Source of the DNA: Corallium rubrum
Taxonomy: Eukaryota; Cnidaria; Anthozoa; Scleralcyonacea; Coralliidae
Direction of reading: 5' to 3'
Length of the DNA stretch: 64,000 nucleotides
NCBI GenBank assembly: GCA_964035015.1
Contig: OZ036006.1
Span: 4,206,234-4,270,233, forward strand
In this document: positions 15,395 through 28,254 of the stretch, piece after piece
Layout of the letters: each line of letters opens with the position of its first letter
Position numbering within the stretch: the stretch's first letter is position 1
The notes under the pieces: model-generated
The model's database searches: none
What the model saw: only the letters and a program-made list of their open reading frames with translations
What the model was told of the DNA's origin: nothing
Program-made: the position numbers and the translations under genes

Positions 15395-15535
15395 ATTAGT
15401 GCCCAGCAAATAACTCTTGGACAAGACATAACTTTAAAGATAAATGTTTTTAATTAGCTAACGTTTCGTCGCTAATTAAAAAATTTTATCTTTAAAGTTA
15501 TGTCTTGTCTAAGAGTTATTTGCTGGCACTTATTT
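15395..15535. mobile_element. Palindromic hairpin element
   Basis: CAGCAAATAACTCTTGGACA (~15404) is mirrored by its complement at ~15510-15530, with AACTTTAAAGATAAA and TAATTAGC arms inside. The ~130 bp are nearly a perfect hairpin around ACGTTTCGTC. Confidence 0.75.
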
Positions 15536-15899
15536 TCATTTTTAAATTTTGTATATGATTGCGTCTAGGAATTTCTCCCAATTTTTTTCTTTTTCACTTT
15601 TTTAATTTGCCTAATTTTTAACACCATTCATACATTCAACATTCGTACAGGACCAGTGAGAAAAGATCCATTGTCCCCTCCCCCCTCAGGAATATGCAAA
15701 ATTTGCAAACCTGTCTTTTATGTACAACACCCCACCCATTCCACCCATGGCGATAATACCGGGTAATGATTGACAAGCAGGAAAAGAGTCCTCGAAAAGG
15801 TCTCGACATGATACTGTAGCTTGTTTCAGTTCGGTACACACGTGACATTCCAAGGGCGGGAACAAACTCCCCAGGGGAAATATTCCCCTAGGAATAAAC

Positions 15900-16400
15900 T
15901 TGTCCCAGGGGACATTCTGAGAATTACGCAGTGGCGTGGTGGCAGGGGGGGGGGGGAGAACCAAGGCCCCCCCCCAGCTGGGGTTGTAGAAGGGGCGCCA
16001 AAACTAGCAAAACTAGCTAGGTGTTCAATGGTGGGATATAAAGATCTGAAATCTGTAATCTTTTGTGTTTTCTATGATATTTTATAATCTTCAGAATTCT
16101 GTAAAATCTCACTCCAAAATGCAGGAAATGGCATATCAGAGACTCTAGATTTCAAAATTTTCCAGGGGAGCATACCCCCGGACCCCCCTAGATGTTTGGC
16201 GCTACTTCGGCGCTCGCATTGGCGTCGCCTTTGAGAGAACCCGTTAATGTTTGTTGTAATATTATATATTGCTATTTGAGTTATTTTAAAACAAAAAATG
16301 TGATCATTTATCAAATGCAGTAATGTCTTCATTTTTTTAATTTTTTTTGGGGGGGGCGGACGGCCAAAGCTAATCTGGCTTCCCCAGGTGCCACGCCACT
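15900..16400 (-). repeat. Dispersed repeat D, inverted copy
   Basis: AGCATACCCCCGGACCCCCC and AGGAAATGGCATATCAGAG are the complements of the copies at ~5800 and ~11820. Poly-G and poly-C runs lie near 15945-15975. Confidence 0.6.
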
Positions 16401-16500
16401 GGAATTACGGAAGCTAAATTACTGAAGCTGGCACGTATGATGTACTTAATACTTCGGTATTTTGACGGTATTTTCGCCCTAAACTTATCTTTCTTTCCAG

Positions 16501-16557
16501 GATATATTGGTAATATGTGGATGGCTGAGCAGAAGTGTTTCGCGTCGTAGCAGAAAG
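16501..16557 (+). other. Candidate 5' UTR exon of the RhoGEF gene
   Basis: A strong acceptor (TCTTTCTTTCCAG) at 16500 and a donor (AAAG|GTAAAA) at 16558 frame 57 bp containing an 11-codon upstream ORF that ends in TAG. The first coding exon has its own acceptor-like TTTAG at 18020, so a leader exon is expected. Only splice-site quality supports this. Confidence 0.25.
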
Positions 16558-16969
16558 GTAAAAGGAAGTCTATTTCAGTCTTTATAACGTGGGCTGACAG
16601 GCCATTTAATTAAGTTTACATATAAATATTAGTGTATACAGACTGCAAATTTGTGGGGCTTTTTGCTTCGTTGAAATAGTCCATAATTCTTGTCTGTTAC
16701 GCTTAAATATTACTATGTAGTAACTACACTTAAGTCTTGACGTTTTTTTCTACTTAACTACAGAATTATGACGTTGAATAGACTACAGTACAGTATTTAG
16801 TTTTTTAAGTCGTCAAGCTAGGCTTTGCACTTAACTGTTCGTTGACAATTTCAAGTGAATTGTTTGTTGGTAGATTTTGGACAAACGGAGTCTTTATGAG
16901 TGTTACTGTATCAATGACAAGAATATCAATCAAATTAATTTGTTTTTAATTTACATAATTGAAACATTT

Positions 16970-17025
16970 CACTCAATTCTGGCTGGCTAATGACATCATT
17001 AGCCAACCAGAATTGTTTTTAAAAC
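16970..17025. repeat. Short palindrome
   Basis: AATTCTGGCTGGCTAATGA faces TCATTAGCCAACCAGAATT, a near-perfect hairpin with a minimal loop. Confidence 0.8.
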
Positions 17026-17134
17026 CAAACTTAAGTGTTTTTCTTTTGGGGTTGTTTTTTGAAGCATGATATATTATTATTTATATTGTTATGTAGTTTT
17101 GTTTTTTTTTGTATTTGAGATATTGCTTGGGCCT

Positions 17135-17146
17135 GTTATATATATA

Positions 17147-17192
<46 letters not shown>

Positions 17193-17198
17193 TGTATA

Positions 17199-17256
<58 letters not shown>

Positions 17257-17262
17257 TGTATA

Positions 17263-17298
<36 letters not shown>
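17135..17298. repeat. (TA)n microsatellite with TACTGTATACTG spacers
   Basis: TA runs are broken by two TACTGTATACTG-type interruptions, suggesting duplication of a larger unit. The reading frames are artefacts. Confidence 0.95.
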
Positions 17299-17300
<2 letters not shown>

Positions 17301-17404
17301 ATGGGGACAGAACCATCAGTTAAAGAGATTTTAGCCAGAAGCTGGCTGTGTTTGACAATCTTGTGATATCAGCTCTCTCCAAGTCTGCCTCTTAGCACTA
17401 GTTT

Positions 17405-17500
17405 TTGCAGGCAAGCAGAAAGGCAGGAGAGTGGAAAAGTGGGAGAGTGGAAAAGTGGGAGAGCAGAAAAGCAGGAGAGCGGAAAGGTGGGAAGAAAGAG
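17405..17500. repeat. Purine-rich repeat
   Basis: Units of GGAGAGTGGAAAAGTGGGAGAG are repeated about five times. An R-rich tract with no splice-compatible exon. Confidence 0.75.
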
Positions 17501-18021
17501 GCAGACTTGTTTCGCTTGCAGGTTTTTTAATCTAATTAAATATTCTGGTTGGAAAAGGGCTTTCACTTTTGTTCCCTTTTTCTCACCTTCCTCAGATTTC
17601 TTTCCCCTCTTTCCCTCAATTTCTGCTATACAGGCTAAAGTTAACATGTCGAAAGCTCTAATGTTAACCCATTCTTGCCTGAGCTGGCCGAAAACAGCCC
17701 CTTTACTGTTTCACTCTATATTAAATGCCATATGATTTTACTCATCAAAGGGAGAATCCTCAGACATCCTAAGCAGCAATGGGTTAACAATGGATTCCCC
17801 AGGGGTCAGTGGATCAACAATGAGTGGGGCCCCTGAGCTGTGCCCCCTCCCCCCAAAGCATGGGGCCCCTGGTACTCGCCTGAAGTTCCCTCCCCTTGAT
17901 CCAATAATAAAAAATTATTTACTCTGTGTAACCCCAGATGATTTTACTCATCAAAGAAAGAACCCTCACACACCAGGCAGCAATGTATTAATTAACTTAT
18001 GGTAATTTGATACACTTTAGG

Positions 18022-18589
18022 ATGGAAGCTCAGAAAACAAATGCCTCTGATGGCATGTTGAAATCAACCACTTCTTCTGGGAAAGAAACAGAGAAAGATC
18101 AGGTTAACAATGATGGGAACATTGCAGAGCCAGCTAGGGATGAGATATATGAACCAGTGGAACGTTTAGGTGTTCCCCCAATGGATGAAGGTGGCTATTT
18201 GTTACCTCGCCCAGAACAACAACAAAAAACAGTACGTACAAGAGATAATGGTGTACCTAGCAATAACCCAAGCGATGTAAACAACCAAGCTAAACAACCA
18301 AAAACCTCTCAGACTTTGAATTTACAACACGGTAGACAGGTCCGCGAAATTTCACGAGGAGTAATTTCAATGTACGAAGACTTGTGGAGCTTTAAAAAAG
18401 ATGCTAAACCACTTCCCACAGATGATGAGGGAAATAAGTATCAATCTTTAGCAACGAAAAATCCAAGTGAAGACGAGCCTATTTATGATGAGGTTGATAC
18501 TCTGATTCCTTCGAACATGTGTGGTGCAAAGATTATTCCAAATATTGAGGAACCAGCTTCAGCTTATGACGAAGTTGTCATCAACGATA
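18022..18589 (+). CDS. ARHGEF10: RhoGEF exon 1 (N-terminus, tyrosine motifs)
   Basis: Residues 1-189 plus one base, donor GATA|GTAAGT. Polar and disordered, with tyrosines in IYEPV (Y43), YLLP (Y59), IYDEV (Y155) and AYDEV (Y182). The other bases up to the stop at 18660 are intron. Confidence 0.8.
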
Positions 18590-21500
18590 GTAAGTGCGGT
18601 ATACTGTTGATTGTATTTAGTATAAATACTCAGGTGATTATAGAAAATCACCCATGCTGATTGTCATTGGTTGAGCTACTTCGGAATAATTCCCGATAAT
18701 CACCTACAGCATTTATTCAAAATGGCCACCGGCCAATTTTTCAATATGACAGATGAGGAAATTAACAATTTCAAAGAACATGCTGTTCCTGAGAGTACAA
18801 AATGTGTATTTGTACTAAAACAATTATTCACCTCAGCCTCAGTGAATATCGGTGAATAATAACCTCGACTTCATCTCGGTTATTATTCACCCATATTCAC
18901 CTCGCCTTCGGTGAATAATTGTTAAATAATGGTCATTGCATCCATCAATAGGTACTCCCGTTGCCACATCTTCTCACAAATACCCTGGGTACATTAAGTT
19001 GTGGGCTCCCCCTCTTTTTAGTCAACTCAGGCATTTCAGGCAGGAATGGGTTAAAATGCTTATGAAATGAAATTTTTGCTTTTTATATTACATGTACATT
19101 GTACAGTAGAACTTGAGTTTTACGACCACCCCTGTTGCCAGGTAAAAGTGGTTGTAAATGACAGGAGGTCGTACATGGCAGGTAGTGATGTGATGTCATA
19201 GCAGCCATTTTGGCAGCCATGCAGTGCTTCTTTATATAAACTGATTGTTTCAAGGTTAGGAAAATGGTGATTTATAAAGATTTACAAGGGAAATGGAAAA
19301 ACAAGAACATTTCAAAGAAGTGCAGTTCTTGATTTATTAATGTTAATATGGTTATTAAAAGAAAAGAAATTTGACATTTATGCATTTAATATCAATTGGC
19401 CTTTATTTGTTGCAGTAATGTCAACGATTGTCAAGATGAACTTGTCTAAAGTTAACAAATATTACTCATGGTTTCGGATTGTTCAGTCATTGTATTATAA
19501 ACTCTCAAATATCAACTAAAAAGTATTTAACTCTGACAACAAAAATTCACACAGATTTTAGTTTCTTGTTTTCACATGTGATCGCATTCATGTTTGTTTA
19601 CTATGAAAAAACGGGTATTTCTTTAACATATTTTGGCAGTTTTATCTTGAGATGGTCACTCATAACAGGTAAATATCTTGTTTGGGACACTAAATGTGGT
19701 CATTGATCGCATTAGGCTCATTGCAGGTAGCCAGAAAAAGTGGTCATAAACAGCAGGTGGTCATTAACAGGGTTGTCGTAAAACTCGGGTTCTACTGTAT
19801 TTGATAAATAAATATAAAAATATAGAAAATTCTGATATTCGTACACATATGTTCATTTAATATATGTCTTTGGAAAACACTTTATTTTTCAGTTCATAGT
19901 TGATAGCTTAATAGGGCTGTGAAATACCAACACAATATAATGCAGCCACATCAACTATTTGACAACACACAGGGGATCATTATCATAAATTTGTTTAATC
20001 TTGATCCACCTTGTGACATCACAGGTATTGTTACTCGTCTCAGTCCTTGCTGACATTTCGACTTAAGAAATACTATGGTTTGGCAAGTTTAAATATAAAA
20101 ATAAAGCACTTTCTAAACACGTAAAAACAAAGTGAGCATGTGTAGCAATATCAGTGATTTCTGTATTTTTATACTGTACTATGGAATGAAGAAATTAGAG
20201 AAAATTTCATTTCATGAGCACTAATTAATGACTTCATCTCATAAAATATGTATGATAAATGATTTTAAAGTACATACTTATGAAACGAAATTTTACTTCA
20301 GTTTTTTAAGATTGTATTTAGAAAAATACCTAAGATAATAAAATATGGCTTTTACACGCTTTTCAAATCTTATCCCATTCTTCAGTTATTAGCTATGCAA
20401 TTTGAGCAATGACGTCACACGTTGTATGTGGGAGAAAACGAAAAATCAGTCATATCTTTAGATTGGTTTGACTAAACTGAATCAAGCACTGGAAATTTGC
20501 CTTAGGGTTTATATGATTAATTTTATCGCTATAATTCAGGTCGCTATCTGATTCCAAATAGAACATGGGACAGTGATTCAGATGCTTGCGATTCAGATTT
20601 TGATGATGAGGGAGCTCCAAATTATTTTGGTGACAACTTGGGGGAGTTGTACGAAGCAATAGAAAAACGAAAAATAGCACCTCCAATGCCAAGGACAGTA
20701 AGTACAATGGTGGTTGAGTGGGTGGTTTGGTGTAGGAGTGTGTGGAGGGGTGGTTGGGTGGAGAGGTGGTTGTCTGTGGGTGTGGTGGTGGTGGTGGTTG
20801 GTTCGGTGTAGGTGGTTGGGTGGGTAGAGAGGTGGCTCGTTGGGTGGACTGTGAAGGGATGGTTGGTTGGAGGGGGGTGGGTGGGTGGATAAAGGGATGG
20901 TTAGTTGGAGGGGGGGGGGGGTTGGTTGGGTAAAGGGATGGTTTGGTTGGAGGGGTAGATGGTTGTGTGGAGGGATGGTTGGTTGGAGGGTGGGTGGGTG
21001 GGTGGTTGGGCAAAGGGATGGTTGGTTGGTGTGGTGGGTAGTTGTGTGAAGGGATGGTTGGTTGGAGGGGGAGGGGGGTGGTTGGGTAAAGGGATGGTTG
21101 GAGGGGTGGGTAGTTGTGTGAAGGGATGGTTGGTTGGAGGGGGTGGGTGGTTGGGTAAGGGGATGGTTGGTTGGAGGGGGGTGGGTGGTTGGGTAAAGGG
21201 ATGGTTGGTTGGAGGGGGGTGGGTGGTTGGGTAAAGGGATGGTTGGTTGGAGGGGGGTGGGTGGTTGGGTAAAGGGATGGTTTGGTTGGAGGGATGGATG
21301 GTTGTGTGGAGGGATGGTTGGTTGGATGGGTGGGTGGGTGGGTAAAGGGATGGTTTGGCTGGAAGGGTGGATGGTTGTGTGAAGGGATGGTTTGGTTGGA
21401 GGGGTGGGTAGTTGTGTGAAGGGATGGTTTGGTGGAGGGGTGCGTGGTAATTGGGTAGAGGGGTGGGTGGATGGTTCGAATAGTATTTAACCCCCACTGA

Positions 21501-22358
21501 GGTTATCCTGGGACACTTTAGTAAGGTCCATCATAAAAGATGCTTTTGATTTGTCTTCTCTAGGTGTCATTTGCAAACTATGAAGATATGTCACAGACGC
21601 CAAAGACCAGAGGTGGGTTACAAGAAGCATTACGTGGTTGTCTTCCTATTTCATTCACTAAAAATCAACAAAAGACTGTTCAAAAGACAAGTGGTAACAG
21701 CCGTTTTTATGCCTTCAGTATGGAGCTTTATATTTTGCACAATTATTGATGATTATTTGGGTGATTATGATGATTATGTTTATGATGATGGTGGTGATGA
21801 TGATGATGGTTATGGTGCTGGTGGTGATGATGATGATGATTGTGATGATAATTAATAATAATAATGATGATGGTGATGATGATTGTGATGATGATCAATG
21901 ATAATGATATTGAGAATGATGGTGGTGATGATCAATGATAATGATGATGGTGGTGATGATGATGATGATTGTGATGATGATCAATGATAATGATATTGAA
22001 AATGATGGTGGTGATGATCAATGATAACAATGATGGTGGTGATGATGATGATGATTGTAATGATGATCAATGATAATGATGATGGTGATGATCAATGATG
22101 ATGATGGTGATGATGATAATTTTGATAATGATTAATGATGATTATAATGATGATGATGATCAATGATGATCAATGATGATAATGATGATGATGATCAATG
22201 ATGATGTAAATGATGATGATCAATGATGATGATCAATGGTAATGATGATTTTAATGATGATGATGATGATGGTGATGATGATTGTGATGATCAATGATAA
22301 TGATGATGATGATGGTGATCAATGATAATGATTATGAGTGTGATTGTGATGATAATCA

Positions 22359-22398
<40 letters not shown>

Positions 22399-25300
22399 CG
22401 ACACCAATAAACTTACCAAATGATTAATTTTTCAAGCTATTCGAAACGTTCTCAGTACGTATTTTATCAGATATATGCTCGTGTTTTAATACATGTATTA
22501 GACAAAGTTGGTGGTGAATAACGCTGGAAAGTGAAGGTTTTAGTGTTCTTGCTTGTATGTTGTCATGTTAGAAACGTTTATATTATTTTTTTATTATTAA
22601 AAGATGATGACGATGACACTCCTTTGTATGTTGATCCGAATGCCAAGGGAGCCACGGAACCTGTAATGCCTCCAATTTCAATGGACTTGTCTGTAGACGA
22701 GGTAGGAGCACAATTGAATAGATAAGCTGTATAGTTGTTCTTAAGTACAGTGGGGTTTGTCAGTTGTTGTGGTGATTGTTATGATAGTGGTGGTGGTAAC
22801 TAGTGGTCTTGGTAATGGTAATGATAACGATCGTGGTAGTGTTAGTAGTGGTGGTGATAGTGATGATGGTGGTGGTTGTGATGGTGGTGATGGTGATAGT
22901 GATGATGGTGGTGGTTGTGATGGTGTTCATTATGGTGATAGTGATGTTGGTGGTGATCATTGTGATGATGGTGGTTGTGATGGTTGTGATGGTTGTTGTG
23001 ATGGTTGTGATGGTGATGATGGTTGTTGTGATGGTTGTGATGATGATGGTGGTGATGGTGATAGTGATGATGGTGGTTGTGATGGTGTTTATTATGGTGA
23101 TGGTAGTGATGGTGATAGTACTGAATGATGGTGGTTGTGATGGTGTTTATCATGGTGGTTGTGATGATTGTGGTTGTGATGGTGTTTATTATGGTGATGG
23201 TGATGATGGTGTTGATGGTGATAGTGTTGATGATGATGGTGGTTGTGATGGTGTTTATTATGGTGGTATGATGGTCATGATGATGGTGGTGATAGTGATG
23301 ATGTTGATGGTAATGACCGTGTTGGTGATGGAGATAATCGTGGTGATTGAGATGGTAATGATGATGACATGTAGTAGTGATGGCTTTAGTGATAATGCAG
23401 ATGACTGTCCTGATGGTGATAATAACGGTATTAACGACAGTGGTTATGATGGTAGTTGTGTTGACTATGGTTGTCACCTATTCAGAAATTACACATAAAC
23501 ATTTTTGTGTACGTTTGTAGAGCTTTTATACAAGTGTAGGTTTTGTTTATGCTGAATATTAGGTGCTTCATTATGAAATAGTCAACAAGATTTTGGTGAG
23601 TGAAGCTACGTACAAGGAACGACTGAGCGAGCTAATACAGGTAAGCCAACCACGTCCGAGCAATACTTCACATAAAGTAGAATTGAGCTGGGTTTACACT
23701 GTGTGAAAGAAACAGAAAACGAAAAATGTGCAAGAGAACACGAAGAAGCTGTAAGAGAACACGAAAAAGTTGTAAGAGAGCACGAAGAAAGTGTAAGAGA
23801 GCACGAAGAAGGTGTAAAGGAGCACGAAGGTGTAAGGGAGCAGGAAGAAAGTGTAAGAAAGCACGAAGAAGGTGTAAGAGAGCACGAAGAAGGTGTAAGA
23901 GAGCACGAAGAAAGTGTAAGAGAGCACGAAGAAGGTGTAAGTGAGCACGAAGAAAGTGTAAGAGAGCTCGAAGAAGGTGTAAGAGAGCACCAAGATAGTG
24001 TAAGAAAGCACGAAGAAGGTGTAAGAGAGCACGACGGAGGTGTAAGAGATCACGAAGAAAGTGTAAGAGAGCACGAAAAAGGTGTAAGAGAACACGAAAA
24101 AGGTGTAAAAAACGGGAGAATATGTAAGAGAGCACGAAACGAAGAGTTGCTTGCAGCGTTACTTGAGTAAAAATCTAACAATGTCATATTTATACTTTCT
24201 TTTGCTTCTAAGATTGAAGAAGATGTGCGAGAGAGAGGTCTTTTGGAGCCTGAAAAACTCGACGAAATATTTTGTTCTCTTCAAGATATACTGCAGTGTC
24301 ATGAAATGTTTAGCATGGTCCTGGCTGCGCGAATGAACGAGTGGACTGTGGGCGACAAATTGGGAGATCTTATCTGTGCGTCTGTAAGTTGAGATTGGTC
24401 GCCACTAAAAGCGATGACTCAAAGTTCGTTCGTTCGTTCGTTCGTTCGTTCGTTCGTTCGTTCGTTCGTTCGTTCGTTCGTTCGTTCGTTCGTTCGTTCG
24501 TTCGTTCGTTCGTTCGTTCGTTCGTTCGTTCGTTCGTTCGTTCGTTCGTTCGTTCGTTCGTTCGTTCGTTCGTTCGTTCGTTCGTTCGTTCGTTCGTTCG
24601 TTCGTTCGTTCGTTCGTTCGTTCGTTCGTTCGTTCGTTCGTTCGTTCGGTCGCTCGGTCGCTCGGTCGCTCGGTCGCTCGGTCGCTCGGTCGCTCGGTCG
24701 CTCGGTCGCTCGGTCGCTCGGTCGCTCGGTCGGTCCCTCCCTCCCTCCCTCCCTCCCTCCCTCCCTCCCTCCCTCCCTCCCTCCCTCCCTCCCTCCCTCA
24801 CTCACTCACTCACTCACTCACTCACTCACTCACTCACCCACGCACCAACCCACTTACTTAACCACCCACCCACTCACTCACTCACTCACTCGCCCACTCG
24901 CCCAGTATGACTCTGGGAGTAGCAACGAAGGTCTTTATTTACCTCCCTTGTTAATTTTTCTACCAGTTTTCAACGTCTACCATTGCGATGGCTTATACAG
25001 AGTTTGTGAATAATTTTTCCACTGCCATTGACACGTATCGAGCAGCCTGTAAAAGCAGCAGTGTTTTTGCGCAGTTTTTGCAGGTTAGTGGGAAAGATTA
25101 TATATCTAGATTAAGAAATGATAAGCAATTTTTAAATTGACGGTTTTTCTGTGACTATTTAGTGGTGTGTTTTTATGTAGGCAAAAGAAAAAAATTCTAC
25201 GTTTAAAATAAGTTTTCATGCTCTGATGCTCAAACCGTTTGAGAGGTTTCCAGAATTTATCATGTTTATTCAGGTAAGACTTGTGGAGTGGAGTGGAGTG

Positions 25301-28217
25301 GAGTGGAGTGGAGTGGAGTGGAGTGGAGTGGAGTGAATTAAATTAGAATGAAATGGAGTAGAGTAGAGTAGAGTGGAGTGGAGTGGAGTGGAGTTGAGTG
25401 GAGTTGAGTTGAGTCGGGTGGGGTTGTGTGGTGTGGGGTAGGGTGAGGGTAGGGTGAGATGGAGTCGTGGAGTGGAGTAGCATGACATGGGGTGAGGTGA
25501 AGTGAAGTGGAGTGGCATGAAGTGAAGTGGAGTGGAGTGGAGGGGAGTGATGTAAAGTGAAGTGAAGTGAAGTGAAGTGAAGTGGAGTGAAGTGGAGTGA
25601 AGTGGAGTGAAGTGGAGTGAAGTGAAGTGAAGTGGAGTGGAGTGAAGTGGAGTGAAGTGACGTGGAGTGGAGTGGAGTGGAGTGAAGTGAAGTGAAGTGG
25701 AGTGGATTGAAGTGTAGTAAGTTTGGTCTAATATTCTTAATGACAGGACCTCTTAGAAGTGACTCCTGTCGACCATCGTGATCGAGTTCCTCTACAGCTA
25801 GCATTGACACAACTAGAATGTCTGGCGGAGACCATTAATTTACGACGGAGAGAAACAGAAATGAAGAACGAAGTGAAATACCTCGATTCACAAATCAGTC
25901 AACTGAACAAGGTAAGATTAACTGTCGTTGTACATGTGACTATGAATTTGGAACCTCAACTCTCCATATTCAAACCTCAGTAACTCAATGGTTAGAGCGT
26001 CTAACTGGTCATTAGAAGGTTGCAGGTTTGAACCCTGTCTGCGGGGTCAGAAATCTTTTCTGAGTAATTGAGCTTGACGAACGTCTACCAAACGTCTGTC
26101 ATCGTAGGGTGAGTAGAGTTTAGTTGGTCTCTCCTGTGCTCCGAGGGTTTTTCGTCGGGTTCTCCGGTTTTCCTCCCTCCGTAAAGTCAACACCTAGGGC
26201 TTAGCTGGGATCCGTGGTCTGAACTGTGTCGTATGACAGCTGCTTAAAGCGCCTTTGATATGCCTCGACACGGCCACATGAAAAATCCTTAGGAGTAATT
26301 TGATGGTAAAGATACACGTTTGATGTATTCTAATTAAAGACCTTTAAACTAGCCTTACTATAACTAATGAAAATAAAAAAAACAGCGTGTTATTCCACTG
26401 TATGTCATTTACTGGTGTACGATTTTTTTTCTTGTTTTAGCCGTTGTCATCGTCCGGAAGGGTTTTCATTCGTCAAGACGACATGGTGCATTGTGTGAGT
26501 TGTTAATAGATTTTATGAAATGAAAAATTCGTTGGCATTTTTGTTGTTTTATTGCGCAGAGGAGCGTAGCAGGAGCACTCACTGAAAATTTCAAGAAAAT
26601 CTGATGCGTAGTTTTCGCGCTATTAACTCTCAAAGTTTGCCATGACTAGTTCGTTCTTCGGGAAAAATTGGGCTTTCGGTAACAATGCTTATGACGTACG
26701 CAAATGGACAATTATACATAAGAACAATAGATTTCACTATTAATGATCCATCTGCGTACATCATAAGGCATTGTTACCAAGAAGCCCAAATTTCCCCAAA
26801 ACAAACTATCCACGGCAAATTTTGAGAGTTGATAGCGCGGAAACTATGTATGCATCAGATTCTCTTGAAATTTTCAGTGAGTGCTCCTGCCATGCTCCTC
26901 TGTACAATAAAACAACAAAAATGCCAACGAATTTTTCATTTCATAGACACTTTAAATATTATTTCTAATTTACAGCTTATCGATGGAGTTTCTGTTGTTG
27001 GCACAAAGAAGTTAAGATTAGTGTTATTGTCCGATATGCTTCTGTGTCTGTCACCGATCAGGAAGTAAGATATTAATATTTTGTTAGTTCTTGTTGTACA
27101 AGTTGTCGTTAGTTATTAACTACTATACACTTAATGTCTGCTCCCGAGGGAAACAATTAGTTTTGTTTTCCCGAAACATCGAGACTCGAGGGAAAACAAA
27201 ACTAACTGTTTCCTGAGGGATCAGACATTAAGTGTTTTGTTATATAGCTTGAGTTTCGCTGAATAATTTCGACGTTTATCAAGGGAAAGTACACAAAATA
27301 CAAACGCTAAGACTCACCAAAACATTTCGCCTGGCTCCGTAATTTCACTTCAACCAAACAATATATAAGTCTCAGAACAAAAGAACAGCAATACATTTCT
27401 CCAGTTAATCTTCACACATGCTTTGAAGACCTATAAATATTCTTTTTTTCGTAGCAAGCAAGCTTTTGTTTATAGGATGCCGTGAAGAGTTCAAAGTTCT
27501 AGCGGGCAACAATTGAAAACTTATTGACCGAGCAGGCAATAAATTCTGAATTATTGCCCGCTCGGTAGACATTGAAATTTAGCTAAGGTTATGTGACCAC
27601 AAACCAACCAATGACAGTCATCGTTGTATCCAGCGAAACTCTAGCTATATAACAATTCGTGTTATTGATAGTTTTGTATGTATTTTTACACAGGGGGAAA
27701 GGTATTGTTTCGGGGTTGCTTAATGGTCCTAAATACAAGTATAAGTTGAAGTGGAACGTCCCTCTGTCTGATGTGGAGTTCGTGGAGTACGGAGCTGGAG
27801 TGACTGTGGCTGCTGGGAAATACGGCACGACTACTACTTACTCTGACGAAGGTTTGGGTTCAAATGAAATTATTATTGGGGGGGGGGGGACGGGGGGGGG
27901 GACAAAGAAAGATGGGAGTTAGGGTTGGTAGGGTTGAAGTGAAGTGAAGTGAAATGAAGTGAGGTGAAGTGAAGTGGAAGTGAAGTGAAGTGAAGTGAAG
28001 TGAAGTGAAGTGAAATATCATAAAATGAAATTAAACGTCACCTCACCTCACCTCACCTCACCTCGCCTCGCCTCGCCTCACCTCGCCTCGCCTCGCCTCA
28101 CCTCACCTCACCTCACTTCACCTCACCTCACTTCACCTCACCTCACCTCACCTCACCTCACCTCACCTCACCTCACCTCACCTCACCTCACCTCACCTCA
28201 CCTCACTTCACTTCACT

Positions 28218-28254
<37 letters not shown>

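Noticed and set aside
20450..21497. Proline/histidine-rich minus-strand frames (NHPFTQPPT repeats)
   Set aside because: Reverse translation of a G-rich minisatellite; the lower part overlaps RhoGEF exon 2 antisense.
22842..23477. 211-codon H/T-rich minus frame
   Set aside because: Low-complexity GGT/GAT triplet sequence, open on both strands.
24341..25013. FVRS/PPSL 'proteins' and their minus-strand NERT/REGG partners
   Set aside because: Translations of tetranucleotide arrays in intron 6; same artefact at 3787-4509.
25973..26050. A functional tRNA gene
   Set aside because: Acceptor stem is mispaired, and near-identical heads at 34065 and 35037 are followed by SINE body sequence.
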